23,413 nucleotides of DNA, taken from NCBI GenBank assembly GCA_032718475.1, contig JAUCBJ010006297.1, forward strand, positions 1 through 23,413. The letters run 5' to 3'. This stretch comes from Nemertoderma westbladi (Eukaryota > Xenacoelomorpha > Nemertodermatida > Nemertodermatidae). This document shows positions 20,187-23,413 of the stretch, piece by piece (the first letter of the stretch is position 1; each line of letters opens with the position of its first letter). Under the pieces are notes generated by a model. That model did no database searches. It was not told where the DNA came from and saw only the letters and a program-made list of their open reading frames with translations. The position numbers and the translations under genes were made by a program.

Positions 20187-20364
20187 TTCGCCTATTAGTG
20201 GCTCGGCTCAACCTGCTTCGCCTATTAGTGGCTCGGCTCAACCTGCTTCGCCTATTAGTGGCTCGGCTCAACCTGCTTCGCCTATTAGTGGCTCGGCTCA
20301 ACCTGCTTCGCCTATTAGTGGCTCGGCTCAACCTGCTTCGCCTATTAGTGGCTCGGCTCAACCT
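20181..20364. repeat. 30-bp minisatellite, six copies
   Basis: ACCTGCTTCGCCTATTAGTG followed by GCTCGGCTCA recurs exactly every 30 bases from 20181 to 20360. Copies look identical. The first bases (ACCTG) coincide with the last bases of LINE-A similarity, so the array begins precisely at the broken 5' end of the LINE-A fragment. Confidence 0.97.
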
Positions 20365-20831
20365 ATAAGTAACTTAACATCCACAAATCGTCTCTTGAAT
20401 TAATGCTGGCTGTAGGCTATTTTAAATATTTTAATATTATATTTATAGTTTTTAGTTTATAGTTTTTTCAGATATACAAGTAGGCCTAATGTAATGTAAT
20501 TTACCCGCACTAGTAAGTAACATTGGTGAGTTGTCGGTCTGGATTAATATAATCAGCAACAGTTTAGGCCTAATTCTGAAATATCAATGTTTTCACACCC
20601 CAAGTGTTTTTATAATTTAAAGGAAATGCTAGCTAGTAAAAAAAAGACACTAGCTACACCTCGAACTGTTCTCGAACACTTACCAATAACAAAAATAAAA
20701 GAAAATACAGTATTTTTTAAATTTCAAAAAATTCTAGAAAAGTAAATAACACTAGCTACCATAACAAATATCTCTACTAATGTTCTAGAACATTCACTAA
20801 TATCAAAAAACCACTAAAAAGTTGCTATCAG
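20365..20831. other. AT-rich spacer; nothing recognised
   Basis: No open frame or repeat of note. Short A-runs and ACTAGCTAC words recur (about 20650, 20751). Confidence 0.5.
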
Positions 20832-21093
20832 GAACCGGAGAATTCGGTCCCGGACAATTCGGTCCCGGACAATTCGGTCCCGGACAATTCGGTCCTGGAC
20901 AATTCGGTCCCGGACAATTCGGTCCAAGGACAATTCGGTCCCGGACAATTCGGTCCCGGACAATTCGGTCCCGGACAATTCGGTCCCGGACAATTCGGTC
21001 CAAGGACAATTCGGTCCCGGACAATTCGGTCCCGGACAATTCGGTCCTGGACAATTCGATCCTGGACAATTCGGTCCTGGACAATTCGGTCCC
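20832..21093 (+). repeat. 15-bp minisatellite GGTCCCGGACAATTC, left arm of an inverted pair
   Basis: About 17 units of GGTCCCGGACAATTC with variants GGTCCTGG and a 16-base GGTCCAAGGACAATTC form at about 20922 and 20999. The adjoining array 21112-21225 is its reverse complement. Open frames on both strands (GPGQF or RIVRD repeats) follow from the 15-base period and are not taken as genes. Confidence 0.97.
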
Positions 21094-21111
21094 ATTTATT
21101 TAGTGTTTTGA

Positions 21112-21225
21112 GACCGAATTGTCCGGGACCGAATTGTCCGGAACCGAATTGTCCGGACCGAATTGTCCGGACCGAATTGTCCGGACCGAATTGTCCGGAC
21201 CGAATTGTCCGGGACCGAATTGTCC
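21112..21225 (-). repeat. 15/14-bp minisatellite GACCGAATTGTCCGG, right arm of the inverted pair
   Basis: Eight units of the reverse complement of the left array, separated from it by only 18 bases (21094-21111). The middle units have lost one base (14-bp period), unlike the left arm, so the arms have drifted independently. Confidence 0.96.
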
Positions 21226-21733
21226 TACATCCATTGTGTATTGCTTGTTTTCTACTTTTTTCAAACGTACGGTTTCGTACATCCTGTATTTGTTTTAAAT
21301 ATCATCTCAACATTTTCTAAATATTAAACTAATTAATTAGCCTTCTACCCTATTTAATACAGCTTTGGTAAACTAAAGCCATTTATTGTGAAGGAATACT
21401 CCACACATTAGGTGTTGACAGTACCGCTACTTATTTTACACTTATATATCTTATAATTAATGGATTTGGCTGGAATAAGTCGCTTTTCTATTCAAATAAA
21501 AACAATACGAAAGCAATAATACCACGATAATACTTCACCGGTACCAAAATATTAATTATATCTATAAAAATTGTGGCAAAAGTCATCAAAAACAATAACT
21601 GTAACTAAATTTAATTACGTTGGTGTCTCACTGACATCTTGACAACGACAAGACAACCACCATATAATAAATCATAGTTATAAGTCGGTAATAATTGCAA
21701 TAATAACTCAAAAATAGGCCCATGTGAAGTATG
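21226..21733. other. AT-rich spacer; nothing recognised
   Basis: No protein-like frame, no repeat of note. Confidence 0.5.
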
Positions 21734-22073
21734 TAGGGGTTAAAGCTGAGCTCTAACTAGGGGTTAAAGCTGAGCTCTAACTAGGGGTTAAAGCTGAGCT
21801 CTAACTAGGGGTTAAAGCTGAGCTCTAACTAGGGGTTAAAGCTGAGCTCTAACTAGGGGTTAAAGCTGAGCTCTAACTAGGGGTTAAAGCTGAGCTCTAA
21901 CTAGGGGTTAAAGCTGAGCTCTAACTAGGGGTTAAAGCTGAGCTCTAACTAGGGGTTAAAGCTGAGCTCTAACTAGGGGTTAAAGCTGAGCTCTAACTAG
22001 GGGTTAAAGCTGAGCTCTAACTAGGGGTTAAAGCTGAGCTCTAACTAGGGGTTAAAGCTGAGCTCTAACTAGG
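21734..22073. repeat. 24-bp minisatellite TAGGGGTTAAAGCTGAGCTC, about 14 copies
   Basis: The unit TAGGGGTTAAAGCTGAGCTC plus TAAC repeats without visible change from 21734 to about 22073. Its core TTAAAGCTGAGCTCTAA is a 17-base near-palindrome. Each 24-base unit contains a stop in several frames, so no long frame arises. It runs directly into the GGTTGAAAT motif of the next entry. Confidence 0.97.
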
Positions 22074-22731
22074 TTGAAATGAAGGTCTTTCGAAGGTTGA
22101 CTGACAAAAATGACTCACAAAAATTTAAACCTAGGTTTAAATTATTAAACCATCCCCATTAATTTCAACCTAGTTTTAAATTAATCCCTTGATCAACGGG
22201 ATTCAATACAACCGAGGTCTAAAAGACGTCGCTGGGTTTATGAATCCCCTTACAGGCCTACTATTCCTCAGCTCAATCTCTCCTTGTCAGCTGCTGGCTT
22301 CGCCACTAATTTCAATGCCACTATTAAATGTTTTTATAAAATTTTTTCGTTCTTCCATGTTCTCAATGCGGCGTACTTTTTTTATTGCTTAAAACATTCT
22401 CTGAATCCAGTTCATATTTTAAGCAATTCCAACGGAATTTACCTTTGTCACTTCCAACATCAATTGGGTATTTATTATCAATTGGGATTTTCTTTCATCG
22501 AAATATTTGTCCCACATATTTATTTTACAGTCAGTAGACTTTCAGAATGAGAAATGCGAACGTTCCACTTTCCCATGACCCTTTGTATAAAAATACTTAT
22601 AAAAAGCGTGGGAGCAATCACATATTAAGATTGCAGAATCCTATGAATAACCTTGAAGGGTATTCATTTCAACCGGCAGACGTCATTTCAACCGGCGGAC
22701 GGACCGTCAGACCGGGATTTCAACCTAGGTT
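22067..22731. mobile_element. Possible small inverted-repeat (MITE-like) element
   Basis: AACTAGGTTGAAATnnnGGTCTnnCG at the left (22066-22091) resembles, in inverse, AGACCGGGATTTCAACCTAGG at the right (about 22709-22732). Other ATTTCAACC words occur at 22161, 22667 and 22685. The interior has two short unrecognised frames. No target-site duplication was confirmed, so the ends are uncertain. Confidence 0.35.
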
Positions 22732-22913
22732 GTAACGACTAAACGGGGATTAATTGACACCTTTTACACCGGTATGTTTTAAATCTACAACTATAATAAT
22801 GCCATTCTAGTAACGAGTACGATATTTACTAATATAAAATGTTAACAATCCTATACAATATCATATCATAGCATAACGTGCCCTTTAACAAGAATAGGCC
22901 TAAGCCTACCATT
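22732..22913. other. 3' flank of NDUFA13
   Basis: AT-rich sequence after the NDUFA13 stop, read on the minus strand. No canonical AATAAA signal was seen. It contains AGGCCT near 22897. Confidence 0.4.
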
Positions 22914-23384
22914 TCAAAAAGTAACAATTTGTGGATCAGGTTTGTGCATTCGGAGGTACTTCCTTGAGTCGTACGGATACACCATGAAGGCGAGCTGAGG
23001 GTTGAACCACCGGGAATTATAGTACATGCCCTCATCCGGGTCGTAGCCAGGTTTATCCTTCAGAAACTCGTTTTCGATATTCTTGTTTTTCTTCAACTGT
23101 TTCAGTAGATGTATATGTCGCTCCGCTTTTAAGAACACCGCCAATGTGTTTTCGATGTCAGCCTCTTCCAACTCCTCCCATCTTTGGCGATTGTACCACC
23201 AACGCGACTTTATCATCATATATACGTGTAATCCGATGATGCCCCCGGCAGCCTTCCAACCCCATCCTTTAGGGAAGGTGCGAGAAACGTGTTTTGACCA
23301 GTTGAAGGTATCGTATCCGCCCTTCGGAGGCATATCCTGTTTGTAACCCCGAAAGTTCTCAAATCGTCCACCGGAATCCGTCAT
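22914..23384 (-). CDS. NDUFA13: NADH dehydrogenase [ubiquinone] 1 alpha subcomplex subunit 13 (GRIM-19)
   Basis: Accessory subunit of mitochondrial complex I, anchored in the inner membrane. The signature YKQDMPPKGGY (residues 14-24) is diagnostic of the family. A membrane-spanning segment follows at about 42-60 (AAGGIIGLHVYMMI), then an arginine/tryptophan-rich stretch (RWWYNRQRW), a charged helix (ELEEADIENTLAVFLKAERH) and the C-terminal YYNSRWFNPQ, comparable to the HTTRWVPP region of vertebrates. The length is 156 residues against 144 in human. I chose the ATG at 23384-23382; the frame stays open to the window edge, but no earlier ATG is visible. A CTGCAG 12 bases upstream of the ATG could be a splice acceptor. 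There are no introns in the coding region seen, whereas vertebrate genes have several. Outside the core motifs the sequence is quite divergent. Confidence 0.88.
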   Translation of the reverse strand: MTDSGGRFENFRGYKQDMPPKGGYDTFNWSKHVSRTFPKGWGWKAAGGIIGLHVYMMIKSRWWYNRQRWEELEEADIENTLAVFLKAERHIHLLKQLKKNKNIENEFLKDKPGYDPDEGMYYNSRWFNPQLAFMVYPYDSRKYLRMHKPDPQIVTF

Positions 23385-23413
23385 TGTGCCCCAATTCTGC
23401 AGTTGCTTCAAAA

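Noticed and set aside
19978-20361. SRATNRRSRL repeat protein on the minus strand
   Set aside because: It is a reading of the 30-bp minisatellite running into a dead LINE-A fragment.
20803-21320. Collagen-like GPGQF and NCPGP repeat proteins on both strands
   Set aside because: A 15-bp tandem repeat without stops yields these in several frames; the opposite arm gives the same by symmetry.

Overview
This window looks like nuclear DNA from an animal, probably an aquatic invertebrate. The evidence is two conserved eukaryotic genes (a CWC27-type spliceosomal cyclophilin and the complex I subunit NDUFA13/GRIM-19), several families of decayed non-LTR retrotransposons, an abundance of minisatellites, AT-rich spacers and the recurring hexamer AGGCCT. 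The species cannot be fixed from the sequence. No bacterial operon, CRISPR array, rRNA or tRNA gene was seen.

Layout. 1-2535: noncoding repetitive DNA with simple-sequence islands and a ~630 bp unit repeated in tandem at 1235-2535. 2536-6395: a dead CR1/L2-like LINE (called LINE-B here) split by an RTE-like LINE (LINE-A, 3757-5753). The two are joined through a ~250 bp direct repeat. 6396-8880: AT-rich spacer with low-complexity islands and one clean stem-loop. 8921-9060: a 42-bp minisatellite lying ~300 bp upstream of the CWC27 gene. 9367-10191: a long first coding exon of CWC27 (+); the rest of the gene is not visible in the following 13 kb.

10662-15039: about 82 copies of a 49-bp satellite with local higher-order patterns, interrupted at 13536-13883 by a recent poly(A) retroposon with a perfect 14-bp target-site duplication. 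15690-20186: a LINE graveyard. It holds an L2/CR1-like tail, a second RTE-like family (LINE-D), three further LINE-A fragments in both orientations and a third LINE family (LINE-C, minus strand). A 12/13-bp minisatellite (17229-17913) lies inside it and a 30-bp minisatellite (20181-20364) abuts it. 20832-21225: two 15-bp repeat arrays facing each other as a large inverted repeat. 21734-22073: a 24-bp repeat with a near-palindromic core, running into a possible small inverted-repeat element (22067-22731). 22914-23384: NDUFA13 on the minus strand, its start close to the window end.

The only convincing host genes are CWC27 (pre-mRNA splicing) and NDUFA13 (mitochondrial respiration). They share no pathway and simply flank a repeat-rich interval. 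The main interest is in repeat biology: how LINE insertions, template switching and minisatellite expansion meet at the same junctions. I found no convincing new multi-gene system.
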